64,000 nucleotides of DNA from Oceanisphaera psychrotolerans (GTDB lineage Bacteria > Pseudomonadota > Gammaproteobacteria > Enterobacterales > Aeromonadaceae). Within the stretch, counting starts at the first letter, position 1; every line of letters starts with the position of its first letter. Positions 22,001 through 31,500 of the stretch are shown here, piece after piece. The notes under the pieces were generated by a model, which was given only the letters and a program-made list of their open reading frames with translations, did no database searches and was not told where the DNA came from. The stretch spans positions 1 to 64,000 of the forward strand of contig NZ_MDKE01000044.1 of the NCBI RefSeq assembly GCF_001870485.1, given 5' to 3'. The translations under genes and the position numbers were made by a program.

Positions 22001-22574
22001 CACCGGCGACATCGCCTGGAACGCCGATGCCGCCACGGTGGCAACGGCATTGCGTACCGCCCTGACCAGTGGAACCAGGGCAATAGCGGGGGCCGATGTC
22101 AATGTTACCCTGCATAACGACGCCAGGCCCCAGGATGGCTGGCACATCGAATTTACCGGCTCCCTGGCCGGCCGTGGTATTTCGTTGCTCGAAGCGGATG
22201 ACGGCGGCCTGACCCACGCGGGGGCGGTGGTGGCCGTGCCGGTGGTGGTGAGCAAATCCCCGGGCGTGGTCAACCAGGCCCGGGTCATGCTGGTGGCGGC
22301 GACCAGTGGCACCTTCGATATGAGCTTCGGCTATGGCTCGGCCACCAAAACCCTGACCGGCCTTGCCTGGAATATCACGGCTGAAGAGTTGCAAACCAGG
22401 CTCAATACCGCCATGGGCGGCGGATACAGTGGCATCCTGGTGGTGGACGACAGCGATAACGGCGGCTTCCTGATCAGCTTCGATGGCAACCTGCTGCGCG
22501 GCCAGGGGGTCACCGTCAGCGTGGATGGCACCAACCTGGGGGCTCGCCCTTCGGCGCACTCTACCGGGACATGA
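7059..22574 (+). CDS. Giant LEPR-XLL/DUF4347 surface protein, N-terminal 5,171 aa
   Basis: Presumed secreted adhesin or surface-layer-like protein and the probable cargo of the export machine. Residues 1-46 are basic with no ordinary signal peptide. Residues 47-55, MEPRYLLSG, are the LEPR-XLL motif found at the N-terminus of very long bacterial repeat proteins. A DUF4347 domain (about 104-278) contains VHLISHGADGQ and ILIYGCSVAG. A short RTX-like stretch follows (to about 400). Pentapeptide repeats of the A(D/N)LxG type fill roughly 848-1200 and 1581-2064, each within a larger duplicated module. From about 2470 to 5160 there are many beta-sandwich repeats of 80-100 residues (pattern SGSYTLTLTFDSGD...ATIQTAI...FEITFTGTL). 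The stop at 22572-22574 results from a frameshift in a G-run at 22538-22542; the protein continues in the next entry. Restored length is 9,097 residues. Confidence 0.85.
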   Translation: MGSAIKGFRKGSLRARALRQWQGMIKRSLESQVVVTQRMPTGVVEPMEPRYLLSGDLMVVPPAPEQPSPEPVINLALEAEKSLVAAARPVDEVADTEAADTLVDQVIFVDQGVENADTLIQQVLSNSALDSSRYEVVFLDGLSDGVEQVGQWLSRYQDLNAVHLISHGADGQISLGNTVLEQATLERYGDVLARWGEALSDQGDILIYGCSVAGIPEGEALVQALADLTGADVAASDDLTGSETFGGDWELEVRAGLIDVSMLLDGGSWQGLLADFTSDSTDENFTGTATDDRFVFGDDWGSDAATGAGGNDTLDFSGVTRDLVFTVDGDTVTVAYADSDETDSFTFDATDGGFSIIGGQGNDEYRLLDGASLQSVSDGQGQDKAIFLNAVAPVTVTRHEDRSTDVSNQGSYNLSGIESLTGHISLGNSMVSQLSQSLGSWEELIAELLNDSVLSAELPLLGMSVGGLLAQGFSENQLSTAEGAATTFLNDLLTVSNDTLTGLTNLGDLADAVAAELNGLVSGELFSVAAGVHDWSELRLDLLFDATRSLTLTPELDESLTDDLAQAGLTLSAFSNIELQARLEGAVSMGVRLDELSSLNPTDAADLGFIRMLPFNLGVSASADDLALNVGLSETVFGSGAGSIGVTGGRLALAAEAGFAIDPASLDSQQRVTLGAVPELNRWSSGSLEADLPLSARLGSYDLSSLGTPRLVLATDRLFVYQQDILLVSRPDVSFDIELNATLAADILTALDRLKDSGDFVLNNSFFTTTLPGLGASLADLFSADDSSENTLNRIFNLKEAAEAYYATTTLNTGTDTATVGGLVDALNQYLLSAAAMPFDSAQADWSGAMLAYTDFGGLDLSGFDFGGADLRNANFVGADLTGANFAGANLGGAVFSDTSGKAVARQANFSSANLFGAMLAGLDLRGAVFTAADLSGADLTAASLVAANFARSLVSTTTRVQNAIFSGSAAAELQAAEGMADIVDLTASAGADLSGFDLSGVDLSGLDLSNVILTGANLTGANLQGSNLQGAELTNAVLARAFIYGAQFDAALGVAPDALAFADSVDTSDLATTGLNSALLLLAEGTSLAGFDLSGVDLSNLDFTGIDLSGTSLAGSNLNGASLAGAILSDTTDFTGASLEGVADLPSELKGIFARASLAGVDLTDTVLDGLNLAGADLTGAVLTGASLLGADLRAAIINDITAAGADAAAIMDAVTSALSGALYDSLTAMNEASAAAYQAAMAPFALDDVFTEGASGPLFAFQGGLSFSADGMGLLFNLQVNIDKQVARDFAVNNTDLLVEAGNLAPEFELAATAVARLVAALNTDLGVDMVANGGGFDTESWLRLNRLDAGARLALTGLDASLSLAGLAEVQVREGVIDLRAAAQVELADPDNADGLNRITATDISSAGGINALAGLTTTSNLRGSLLLNAAGAGFSLNDFGLPTLIFRAPELISRNADTGEWQVATPEMYLDVRITETLKDSILDLLGSIDETGNAALDNPVLNGKIPGLDKSVNELLGFDSDAGDGASIDVFKLQDAASAYLNDFGYTTNDFPSLSGLVESLNLALSRDLSIPFTTSQMDWSGFDLAGFDFGKLGIDTLRNFDFSGANLAGADFRGLDLSGVDFSGANLAGALFDGASLLRNATFDGATLTGIDWSNVDLRGLNFSGADLRGALFTGLDLSRINLSGANLSGANFSGANLRWADLVGSNLSGADLSFALALDVDWSSWFAGDLRFDANTKLTGLIVDTDLRSLFGSLASSVLRLGSGLDLSGWTDKDWSGWDLSGIDLSGINLSGFDLSGTNLRDVRFNGANLQGVNLSRALALDVDWSGVTGTLADIGGMLSKIFDGSLPSATTGSATTWASGIDLSGFDFSGWDLSGLDFGGINLGDLKLSWSMLTGVNLTGATFGAVDWTGSRWSKVTLPSGTLSGSFRNVDFGDFSFSSDITWSLTGADFVGINLTGVSGIGDFLTNINSAWTTSGSLTPLDFGWVDFSGLDLSALTGLSSTLFQFGSFRGADFSGMRLPNIGVDWNFSGLDLSLGNWNGLTVDGGYQLNLDGARLLGAALDIGSYIGTATGAFYDGLTRFGSASAEFIAGLEMDQAVLDSVFGEPLDGPRIAISPMFDTSGSEVILGFNLVSNIDQMLSFGFDFALGDVLTLGADGLARFALALDLDAGIALATRTGSTPVGDIPLPEPGDSDIFFNLNRFDTGVALELFNIQAALGTTGFAGASITEGELSVRVAASITAEDPDNTDGKGRITLSDLSAAGFDTVFDLTPAMALDGRFVLGGDLGGFNVTDWGNPVLTIGSNIVNGAFVPDYFFDVSIDAQAVRINLADLFAEVASVGSALDGSDFLDAILPFLDTSLGNLLKSEDGRTLGDLLSFQRVDLDADGNEVRTSVLADYYANADDPTYSGLIDWLRDFLGATGFYSDLESLLPSQYGESAQGPFTIGGGLFLDDQNEIQHLSIDATGGSYTLNFRQGGADYTTDAIAYNADADAVQTALREALGALFDDTTKLTVTDEGNGVLAIAFAGNWAATNVVQLRADSSNLTGGQARVTTAQQGGSRGLSLDLGLNLGKALSLPFNLGTGLDELGFALKGDGTLDLNALLNLDLSFGLAFDSLADLTTGDSYFFQARDISAQVVAGTDSFNAAVSLGVLDAEIDNGSVHFVADAGVTVKNSATAAAVGQRVSLSDFAAAASLSDLIDASATVWAEADFPLKAKLFGGDLTKLTGGENPSIEVYWGSAALPIDFDLIADTDPVIKKKNLTNLASLSNMTPAMMVQMLVNIGDFLDQFRDSEAFQIPIPFTGTDLGDAFDFAYGWTKVLNEKLQGVLSFDLTSEQPVSPRLSDDLAFDLVLQRPGDLVASSYTVTLWQADTQSFTHINELADYISGRISQATDGALQLQDSLPQWVSDTTTTDTTATDTGSASSTAVTGTAASVSEQQAGGEPVNATLRVELGTATGTLSLSYKGKAAETLAITAAMSDPDIASALAGTMATAVGTVADNIRVTGSRGEGFRIEFAGAVSGRAYTADDFSYSMSVSSTATSSVTETEAHTTGGGEVKVLTFTGYAAGTFELQLMGQTTDPIRYIADPTGTLQGKMIQQALEKIAGVGNVKVTFPQKDPLDPTGKKANYGSAPKFLIEFKGDLANQDIPDMTVYYGNLKNGTYVPAGESRGVTIAELTPGQNASGEVQTVSVSADPATPATFDLSWSYGGKTWTTGVTPSGTLSSDITASALRAALLNATSGASRLGDIDGLEIAVRQVATGSWKVSFGGILAGQELAELAVVNLSNATTPDVAMGTVQEAYLRNEVQSILLGASVGDYRVQLGSDGALSGRFAATASAAELQAVLQAMPDIGVGNVKVTGESQRWQVEFTGRLAGQDLPLLQMSPLQSIALAPVTAAAGETVTQVVEIKFADQSTYAVGVDIANMSMAEAQQALLEALEQLDGVGAGNVSVVAAPTPVGESQRWDILFTGELAGKTVQALNLNVTLNVTTGGVTQTTTEQIEGQEIRASLIQVGTSELRPMAGGLTWGKLSIRPVNVDDFTYVAIIPSAGILIEAIQTGSEVTGLSEVQRLTVNDAASGSYTLTLTFDSGDTFTTAAIAAGADAATIQTAINDALDTAGSVSVALENDQQTNVFEITFTGTLSRLDVPLLTASFGGLRAYAGAEAVAYTLQEGRAAIGEQVARDEVQRLTFNNVAGGMYSLVMQLDGSYYNLQEPLEVLPDETALDTWLTGLGIDITGLSLHEKRAVELERALQLAFTTGERAIAGADVAVVAVPGEGPSAFSYDIQFSGSIGERNLPTLLVFHNLQAVDTSTSFGNGSSALGFSATGTEAQTEIGPKFNTLEDFASVLADAINELLPSGETFNIAARFDPIAMDFMFDISLSPSLPALALPVWLDIGDLDPLASLELSGLLAVNGGVDLTTTIGLDFNRPENFKIDSGVLVSGEVQGTKAGGVDTGFARFLQDPSKPYDSRVQVQNGTDPDTGEPIMKPNPDYNPAVDTSFDVNFDGDRYRVTISAASQDDNNNLNDLLADIRTALSGVAVHANSALSRLGYQNLGQAVEVALAADEAGDEQLSFTLYGKTITEAGVAASGAFSSVFGITSLTTPIDWQSVGLPGSLTLANGSAFDLIIDGADDLASAGVTAATGDNRITVGIASGTYTPQSLMNALNTALAGITGGELGPLQTKVSHLGEALSFSLGTLPDGTPVMQLNTQGQHVASLKFAAVDHDPLVRHLGFVTDSLNKAGGVSVFLEDTLVGARLVAGVEQFEGRASIGFVDLSMDNMLAQIDAGVNVRLLDGADGNPGGRVYLDELIDAATLKDSLLGMRGEVVLNAGGSETLIAAPRTEEPGVLTEDLGLSITLNGDTLNDGQAIELDVKLLASSTLTNTSVADLADDLNTAIETAIDRWNSANSDQLSADQLAELKSHSWVTAGDLVLYNVNTKTSTTTVAGALQFIAPAVASVRVEGRRLIGEYMSPVTFSDSNYTIGSQPMARLVIDGISLDAGGLNLLPPDVDPRIDISLPIIDVWQGALSLSEAVDIRVIGADALTGFGDLSWLQVIEGLRMASNLLSQFETFSFLDQDIPVIDLSVNDMFDIAVELARAIEEVGNNPATGVGQLQAVLADSFGLPIYDPTRPEVFGVSLEYDATSNAVMLNIPYEINLLDKSYPISIDLATLGELIGGSTLQDLMGSVGSIVDVGGSALVTLQSSAMVNIALGLDLASGAMFVYDYFDGGTTDNLDDDTGTFARLGMEVNGTALAFNASLGLFSLDVKGGTADILAQAGLYLGDDPAGAAGQGDGRHYLGSAVSVLTLQDGESVALIWDETAVTTGFDIGGTGTTADAWTLTADNDDAFRLHFNVAGVDYHTQSLARGYDAATVKAYIAEALLYGPTALRGTVSVEQVDAEDPTQGWKIVVRGAGFDGKSLSLEVQQLRADADGGPLGALNEIQWVSIPSGSGGSFTLSANIDGKDYRTGDIAWNADAATVATALRTALTSGTRAIAGADVNVTLHNDARPQDGWHIEFTGSLAGRGISLLEADDGGLTHAGAVVAVPVVVSKSPGVVNQARVMLVAATSGTFDMSFGYGSATKTLTGLAWNITAEELQTRLNTAMGGGYSGILVVDDSDNGGFLISFDGNLLRGQGVTVSVDGTNLGARPSAHSTGT
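9590..13250 (+). repeat. Pentapeptide-repeat blocks within the giant protein
   Basis: Two long blocks (about 9590-10660 and 11800-13250) encode runs of five-residue repeats, for example LSGANLSGANFSGANL. Such repeats fold into a right-handed square beta-helix. Both blocks are preceded by a similar segment (SQMDWSGFDLAGFDFG against AQADWSGAMLAYTDFGG), so the blocks arose by duplication of a larger module. The segment between them (10700-11790) is not pentapeptide. Confidence 0.85.
22538..22542 (+). other. Frameshift site 2 (G5 homopolymer in the giant gene)
   Basis: Upstream reads ...DGTNLG in frame 3; downstream reads SPFGALYRDMTVDFEG in the -1 frame. With six G instead of five the codons run ctg ggg ggc tcg ccc, giving LGGSPFGALYRDM without a break. 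A single-G loss in a homopolymer can come from sequencing error, mutation or slipped-strand phase switching. Confidence 0.8.
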
Positions 22575-25500
22575 CCGTGGATTTCGAGGGCTCGGCCAAT
22601 GTGCTGTTGCCGGGCTATGTCACCCTGCCCAACGATATCTTCGCTCTGGGTCGCGAGCTGGGCTTGATCGATGCCAGCCTCAGAAACCCGATCTACATCG
22701 GTGACCTCGAATTGCAGGTCAACAGCCTGAGCGAACTGATGAACGGCCTGATGGCCGGTGACACGGTCAGCTCCGTCATGATCGACAGCGCGGGCGCCTA
22801 TGACAGTGCCTATACCCTCAACTATCGCCTGCCCGAGCTGGGCGGCATGTTCGACCTGTTCAAGCTCAACAACCCCCTGATCCGCCTGATCCGTGACCCG
22901 TCCGTGATCATCGACGGCATCGATTATGCGCTCAAGGGCATTCAGCAGTCGCTGGATGCCATTGCCTCGCTGCCGTTGCCGCTGATCGGCGAGCAACTGG
23001 CCGAGGGGGCCCAGTTCATCGCCGATATTCGCGGCAGCGTGATTGCCGAGATCCAGAACTTCATCGACAGTTCGCTCGATACCTACGGCGGCATGGAAAA
23101 TGCGCTGCGCATGACCCTGTTCGAGGTGTTCACCTCCGACAGCAATAACGACGGTCTGATCAATCCGCTGAGCATGGATCAGTGGATCGAGGCCGAGATT
23201 GACGGCATGGCGATTGCGGACCGTGGCGGTGACAATCCCTTCCTGAACTACCTTAAGGACTACAACGGCGATGGGGTGATCACGGCCGACGATATCGTGG
23301 TCGAATACCTGGCATTTGGCTCCCTGTCTCCGGCCGTGGCGGCAGGTACCCGTCTGGGCTATACCCTGGCCGGTCGTACCTCCGATGTGCGAGGTGACAA
23401 GAAGGGCGGTGATATCGTGGCGGTGGACGGCTACGACCCACTGGCCGAAGCCGGTGCACTGCAATTCCGCATGAACCTCGGCCAGAGCCTGCTGTCCCGC
23501 GAGCTGGATCTGTCCTTCGATATCGGCCTGGCGGGACTCAACCTGGATGTGGACGGCGGTATCGGGCTCGATCTGGGCTGGGACTTCTTCTTTGGTTTCG
23601 GGGTGAATATCGAGGAAGGCCTCTATCTGGTTTCCGAGATGCCGGGCAATGCGGGCCTGGATGATGCGGCGCTCACCCAGAGCGTCTACGACCTGATCAC
23701 CCAGAAAAAGACCCTGCCGTCCGACAGTCTCACGGAAACCACGCAGCTGCGTCTGACACCGCCGGATACCTCTGCCGGCACCTTTGACCTGACCTTTACG
23801 GCCGACGGAACCGGCAGGACAGTGTCGGGGCTGGACAGCAGCACGCTGACGGCTTCCATCCTGCAGCAGCAGCTCAATACCGCTGTTGCAGCGGATTATA
23901 CCGGCATCAGCGTCACCGAAAGCGGTGGCAACTGGGTCATCGACTTTGGTGGCGCCAGCCTCGCCGGCAAGACCGTGACCCTGACCAACACGGCGAGCCT
24001 GGCGGTGTCTACGCTGAGCACGCCAACCGATCCGGCCACGGTCGCCTCCCAAATCTACGTGACTCCTCCGGTCTCCTCCCAGGGGACCTTCGACTTGAGC
24101 TTCTCGGCCGGAGGCAACAGCTGGAACCTGACCGGGGCCGGCAACGACATGACGGCGTCCCAGTTGCAGACCCGGCTCAACAAGGCGGTGGCTGCCGACT
24201 ATACCGGCATTACCGTGGCCGAGCAGGATGATACCTGGTTGATCACCTTTGGGGGTGCATCCTTGCTGGGGCAGGACGTTTCGTTGAGCGGCAGCTTCGA
24301 GGCGGTTCAGGACCCGGCGCTCAATCCGCTGATCGACAATCCCTGGGATCTGCCGGACTCCAACCCGGCGGTCAACGAGCTCAGCATAGTGTTCGATGCC
24401 TATCTGGCGGGTAACCCGGCGTCGATATCGGCCAATATCTTCTTCGTGGCCGGTACCCTGACCGATTATCTGGCGGGTGATCTGGTGGTGGATCAGGACG
24501 GCAATGACGTCAGCAACTACTCGCCCTTCGGGGACGAGGTGGGTGCGCGCACCTTCTTCCATGGCGAGTTCGCCATCAACATGACCGACCGCAACTCGGA
24601 CGGCCGTCTGACCTATGCCGAAATGACCAGCGGCAAGTTCTCCGACAATTTCCGCCAGCAGTTTACCGGTGCGGCCCAGGCCAACTTCCATATGGAACTG
24701 GCGATTCCGGATACGCCGTTGCCGCGTATCATCGGTGATTTCCACATGACCTGGGCGCTCAACACCGCCTCGATTCCGATCGGCTACGGCGACATGTTTT
24801 CGACCCAGCCACAGGTCTGGATTACCGACCTGGCCATCGATGTCGGCAGCCTGTTCTCCGACTTCCTCGCGCCCATCGTGGGCGAAATCCAGCAGGTGAC
24901 CCAGCCTCTGCAGCCGGTGATCGACGGGCTGACCATGGCGATACCGGGCCTGTCCGAACTGGCCGGGCGCGACTATACGGTACTGGATCTTGCCGAGGAG
25001 CTGGGTCAGGGCAAGGTGAACGTCAAGTTCATCAAGTCTTTCGTCTACATGCTGGATCTGTTCAACGCGATTCCGGTTGATGCCCAGGGGCTGATTATCC
25101 CGATCGGACGGGTGTTCAGCTTCGGTGGCAACCTGCAGGACAGCGGCAGTCGCAAGAATTCATCCCTGAGTGGTGATGTCAACAGCACCGATCAGGCGAT
25201 GAGTTCCAGCAACGGGACCGGTTCCACCGCCGGGACGGCCTCGTTCCTCGATAAACTGCAGAACCCGAACAACGCCTTCAAGATCCCGATTCTGACCGAT
25301 CTGTCGCTGGTGCTGGATCTGATCATGGGCAAACCGGTGGATCTGGTGACCTTTACGCCACCGAACCTGAGTGTGGATGTGCGGATTGATGCGGGCTCCT
25401 ATATTGTCCCGGGCGTCAAGGCGGGTATCCGGGGCGGGGTCGCTGTTAATGTGGCATTGACGCTGGGATTCGATACCTACGGCATCATGAAGTTTATCGA

Positions 25501-28500
25501 CAGTGAAAATCCGCTGCACATGCTCGAAGGCTTCTATGTCAGCGACAATTTCATCAATGGGGTCGATACACCGGAAGTGGTGTTGAATGCCTTTCTGGCC
25601 GTGTATGCGGAACTGAATATCGGACTTGCCCGGGCGGGGGCGGAAGGGGGCATCAAACTCACCGGCGAGCTGGATTTCTGGGATGAAAATGGCCCGGGGG
25701 CCCGGGATGGCAAATTCCGTGCGCTGGAAATTCTCAACCAGCTGATGTGTGAGCCGTTTAATCCGCTCAATCTGGTTGAAGCCAGCCTGAGGGCAAATGC
25801 CTACGCCAAAATTTACGTCGACGTAAACACCTTTATCGCCGGCTGGCAATCCATTTACAGTAAAACACTCATCGATGTTCAGCTGTTCGAGGTCGTCTGG
25901 AAGCCCAAGCCCTGCATGCCGATACTGGCATCGGACGATAACGGTGACGGCACCTTCGTGCTGCACATGGGAGATAACGCCCTGTTGCCATCCGACAGTG
26001 CGGTGGATTTCAACATCGCCGCCATGATGGAGGGCAAGGGGGCCGAAGATCGCAAATACCGCAATATCGAGGACGGTGACGAGAAGTTTGTCATCAAGGA
26101 AACCGGTAACGGTGAAATCGAGATCACCGCGACCCTCAACGGCACCGAATACACCGTTGCCTATACCGGCGTTAAAAGGATCGTCGGCTTTACCGGTCGC
26201 GGCAACGACACGGTCGATGTCTCCGGCCTCAAGAACATCGATGTGGTGCTGGTGGCCGGTGACGGGACCGACAAGCTGGTCGGCAGCCCGAACGACGATG
26301 TGCTGATCGGGGGTAGCGGCAGCTCCAGCCTCGAGGGGGGCGACGGCGACGATCTGTTGATTGCCCGTGCCGGAACCACCGCCATGGAGGGGGGCGACGG
26401 TGCAGACAGCTATCGCTTCCTCGGTAACTGGGGGGTGGCGACCATCGCGGACAACGATATCCGTGGCAGCGCCAACGTGATCGACTTCTCCAAACAGACG
26501 GCCGGGCTGGTGCTCGACACCTACAACGGCAAGGTGACCCAGGGCAATAGCCGGGTATCCTGGGACAGCCGCACCGAAATAGGCCTGATTGCAGGGGGCA
26601 GCGGTGACGACATCCTGGATATGTCCTACGAGAGCGCAAGATTGCATATTCAGGTGGCCGACATCTCCGCCGACATGGTGCAGCTCGAGGCAACACTCAA
26701 CAGTCATGCCCAGAGTCGCCTGACCGATACCGATGCCGCGGGGCTGAATGACGGGGTGATCACCGGCATGACCAGTGGCGCGGTCAACAACGAGGGTGCG
26801 CCGGTATCCTCTTACGGCGATCGTGTGCTTCGCTTCACCGGCTTCGAAAATCTGATCGGTGGTGTCCAGAGCGATATCTTCGCCTTCGAGAACAAGGCCG
26901 CCGTCAGTGGCAGCCTCCATGGCGGGTCGGCCCGCGGGGTTGGACTGAATGTGACGCAAGAACGTGAGGGGGTGCGCAATACCATCGATTTTTCCGACTA
27001 TGCAACGGCGCTCAGCATCAACACCAGTGGCAGCGAATACACCCTGCCGGACGGCTTCACGACGGTGGCAGGTGCCGCGACCGTGGCATCGGGCAGCCGT
27101 ATCAACACCAATGCGACCAACGTCACCATCCGTGGCTTCCACAACATCATCGGTGGTCAGGGCAACGATGTGCTGGTCGGGGACAAACGACAGAACCAGA
27201 TCTTCGGCATGCAGGGCAATGACACCCTGATCAGTACCAGTGGTGGCGACCTGCTGGTCGCCGATACGCTGATCGTCGAAGACACCGACAACCGGATCGA
27301 GTCCAAATCCACCGCGGTTGTCACACGGCCGGCCTGGACCCAGCTGCCGGCACGGGAATGGACCTGGTTCGACTCCACACTTCACAGCAGCTCGTTCAAC
27401 AGCACCGAAGAGGTACTGATCGGCGGCCTGGGTGACGATGTGCTGCTGGGTTCGCTGGGGCTGGATCGGCTCTATACCGGGGCCGGCAACGATACCTTGG
27501 CGGGGGATCTGGCGCGCATGAGCTTCGATGCAACCGGAGCCCTGGTGAGGGCGGAAGTGGACGACACCACCGATGCCGGTTTTGGTGAAGCCGACTACAT
27601 CGAAGGCCTGCATGGGGATCATGTGGTGATCGGTGGCGCCGGGGCCGACGAGATCCTGCTGGGCGACGGCGACAACCTGGTGCTGGCGGATGAGGGCTAT
27701 CTGGTACTGGATCCGTTCACCCGCCGTGCCCTGGAGGTCGCGACCTGGACCAGCGGTTATGGCGCCGGGGACACCGTCACGCTGGGCGCTGGCAGCAACA
27801 TCGTGCTGGGTGGCGCGGGTGCCGACCGTATCGTGGCAACGGATCCGGATGGCGAACGCAACATCGTAATGGGTGACCACGGTCGTATCGAGTTTTCTCT
27901 GGCGGAGCCGGATGACCACCGTCTCGGCAGCATCACATCGCAGACCGGTGTGACGAGCGGTGGCGACGATATCATCACCCTGGGCACCGGGGACGCCGTC
28001 GTGATCGGTGGCCGTGGCGCGGACAGCATCACCCTGGCCGCGGCTGGCGGTGACACCAGCGGCGACTCCCTACGGCTGCTGGCCGGGGATCATGCAGATA
28101 TCCTGTTCGATAGCTATGGTGCCATGACCGCCTTCCGCTCCACCGATACCCTGGCCGCCACCACCGGTGTCGACCAGATCCGGATTGGCAGCGGCGGCGA
28201 CACGGCCGCGCGCAACCTGGGACAGAATTTCATCATCGGCGGCATGGGTAACGACCGTATTCTGGTGTCGGCTCATATCGATACCGATGGCCGATGGGTG
28301 CAGGGCGAGGCGACCAGTGAAGACGTGATCCTGGGGGATAACGGCGAAGTGCTGCGCGCGGCCTCCACCGGTTCAGGTCCGAACATGATGCTGAAGGTGA
28401 CCAGCACCGAAACCGACAAGGGCGGTAACGATGAGATCGTCTCCGCCAACGGCAACAAGCTGGTGATTGGCGGCTTTGGAGCCGACACTATTTCGCTGCT

Positions 28501-31500
28501 CGACGGTACCCATCTGGTCATGGGGGACAGTGCCACCTTCCTGTTCGATACGGTCGCCGAAAACGGTGTGCTGCGCTCCGCCACCACCATCAGCACCGTG
28601 CTGGGTGGTGCCGATACCATCAGGCTGCGCGACGGCTACAAGCTGGTGGCGGGTGGCATCGGCGCCGATAACATCACCATCGATGCGACCACCACCGCCG
28701 ATGCCGGCGGTAACGGCTGGAGCAATGGTGGCGACTTTATCGGCGGCACCAGCTACCTGGCCGGGGTGGTGGGTATTGCGGCGGTGTTGCCGGCTCCGGT
28801 AACGGCGTCGGCCCAGACCGAAAATCGCGGTCGCACCGGTCGTTTCATTGCCGGCGACAACGCCGAATTCCTGTTCGATAACCGGGGTGGTCTGACGACG
28901 CTGCGGACCCTGGACCAGATCGCCGCCACCGGTGGTAATGACACTATCCTGATTGGTGCCGACAACACCCGGGAAACACTGGGTTTCAACCTGGTGATGG
29001 CGGGCATGGGGGCCGACAGTGTCACTATTGCACCGGGCTCGCTGAGCGAAAGCATCGTGCTGGGCGACAATGGCGAATATCTCCGACAGTCCCAGAGCTA
29101 CCTGCTGAACGCGGTCAGATCCACCGTTACCGGTTCGGGCAGTGGCGACAGTATTCTGCTGGGCTCCGGTGAACACATGGTGATCGGCGGTCAGGGCGCC
29201 GATACCGTCGATATTCGCTCCACCGATGCCCGCGCGGCACAGGATGGAATGAGCAATCGTCTGCTGGTGGCCGGTGACTCGGCCGAGATGGTGTTCAGTT
29301 CCGGCGCACTGGTGCGGATCGAGAGTCTCGCGATCAACAGTGGTGGTGACGACAGGCTGACGATAGGGGAAGGTGATCTGGCACTGATCGGCGGCTTCGG
29401 ACGCGATCAGGTGTTCGTCAATGCCAACACCACGGCCTTCAGGGTGCTGGCGGGTGACAACGCACGCTTCGAGTTTGCCCCGACCGATCAGGCGGACGAG
29501 CAGGTCGAGAGCCTGACTCGCATGGTATCCACCGACCTTCAGGCCGCCACCGGCGGCGATGACCAGATCCGGGTCGGTATCGCCGGCTCCGTGACCGGTG
29601 ATATGGGCGAGGTGCTGGCAATCGGCGGCATCGGCGCCGACCGCATCGGCATCAACGGGGCCCGAGCCCGCACCACGCTGGTGGGAGACAACGGCGAGAT
29701 CAGGCGTGCCGCCGGTCTGGTCGGCAACGGCGGTGCCCAGCGGCAGTCCGTCAGCAGCCATGACGTCACCCTGGGGGCGGACGATATTCTGACCACCGTC
29801 GCCGGCGACGCCGTCATCATCGGCGGTAGCGGCAGTGACGAAATCCGTGCCGGACGGGGTAACACCCTGGTGGCCGGTGATCATGCCCGCATGCTGTTCG
29901 GTGCGGCGGGAACTCCCGAATTGATCACCAGTCTTGGCACCAGCATCGGCGGTAACGACCGCATCCAGATCGGGGGCGGTGACAATACCCTGGCCGACGG
30001 CAACAAGGTCGTGATCGGCGGTTTCGGGGCCGACGCCATTACTCTGAGTGCGGATGTGGCGGCAACCGGTGAAAGCCGGGAGCGGGCCATTGCCGGCGAC
30101 AATGCCAACATTGCCTTCGATGTGCAGGGGCGGCTGCTGAGCTTTGCGACGCTGGATGGCGATGTGTCTTCCGGCGGTAACGACACCATTACCCTGACGA
30201 TTTCCGGTGATGATCAGAATGCCGGCGCCATGGCGGAATATCAGGTGATTGCCGGCGGCGTGGCCGACGACGAGATCCGAATCCAGACCGGTGTCAGAAC
30301 CGACGATGTGATCTCCGGGGACAACCTGGACTATCGTCGCCTGATCACCGCTGACGATAGTCGTCAGCATCTGTTCGCAGGGGTGACCCAGCCGACGCTG
30401 GGTGGTGATGACAAGATAGTGACCGCCGCCGGCAACAAGCTGATCTTCGGCGGTGCCGGTGCCGACGGCGTGACCGCCTTCACCGGAGCGGAAGACAGTT
30501 CGGTCCTGTTCGGTGATGCCGGTGCCGCGGTTTACGAGCAGTACCTGAACGCAGATGGCTTCGAGCGAACCCGTTTGCAGCAGTTGATGACCACCTCGGC
30601 TGCCTCGGGTGGCGTCGACAGCATGGTGCTGGGCAGCGGCGATGCCGCCGTGTTTGGTGGTGCCGGTGCGGATCAGATCCGCATCAGCTCGCCCGATCAG
30701 GGCCGTCGTCTGGTGGCGGGTGACGACGCGCAGGTCAACTACGACCTGGGTGTCCCGGTTCTGATGCAGAGCACCGACACCAGCTCTGTCGCGACAGGGC
30801 AGACGGGCAATCATTTCATCCTGCCGGATGCGGGCACCAACTTCCTGCTCGGTGGCCTGTCACTCGATACCCTCACCGGCAGCATCGGTGACCGTCATCG
30901 CCTGTTGCCGGGCTCCGGCTCCATCAATCTGCTGAGCAAGGTGGTCAGTGTCGTCGTACTGGGCGAGGCGGGCGAGATGGGCATCTTCGCCGATCGCGAA
31001 TATGCCTCCGCCGCCAATGACGACGTGCTGATCCCGGGCTCGACCCTGGTCGAGGGGGATACCGGTGGCAGTACCGGTGCCGGCGACAGCTATACCTATT
31101 ATGGCGAAGGCAGCGTGACCGAAGAGCTGAGTAACAGCGTGTCCGGCCGCATTGCCTACCCGTCTCTGACCGGCGGTTTTGCGACCTTCAGCCCCGCGTC
31201 CAACAGCCAGCAGGGCCGCTATGGCTATCTGACCGTATTCGAGAACGGTGGCTGGCGCTACGACCTGGGTCAGGATGCCAGCGGCTTCAGCGAAGCCGTC
31301 AATGCCCAGGTGCAGGCCCTGACCGATGGTGAACAGCGAGTCGAGTACTTCACGGTCACCACCACCGATGGCAGTGCCACCACGGTGACCATCAACCTGT
31401 CTGGCCGTACCGATGCACCGGGATCCGTCACGACCACGCTAACCGAAGACGACAGCCTGGTCAGTGCGGCGTCCGGTCGCCTGCTGGATGGCGAAGATAC

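Noticed and set aside
22331-24745. Long open frame on the minus strand opposite the giant gene (about 800 codons), and similar ones at 25160-27919 and 28373-30814
   Set aside because: The reverse frames are open only because the plus-strand repeats are GC-rich with biased codons. Their products are rich in His, Gln, Arg and Gly and resemble no family.
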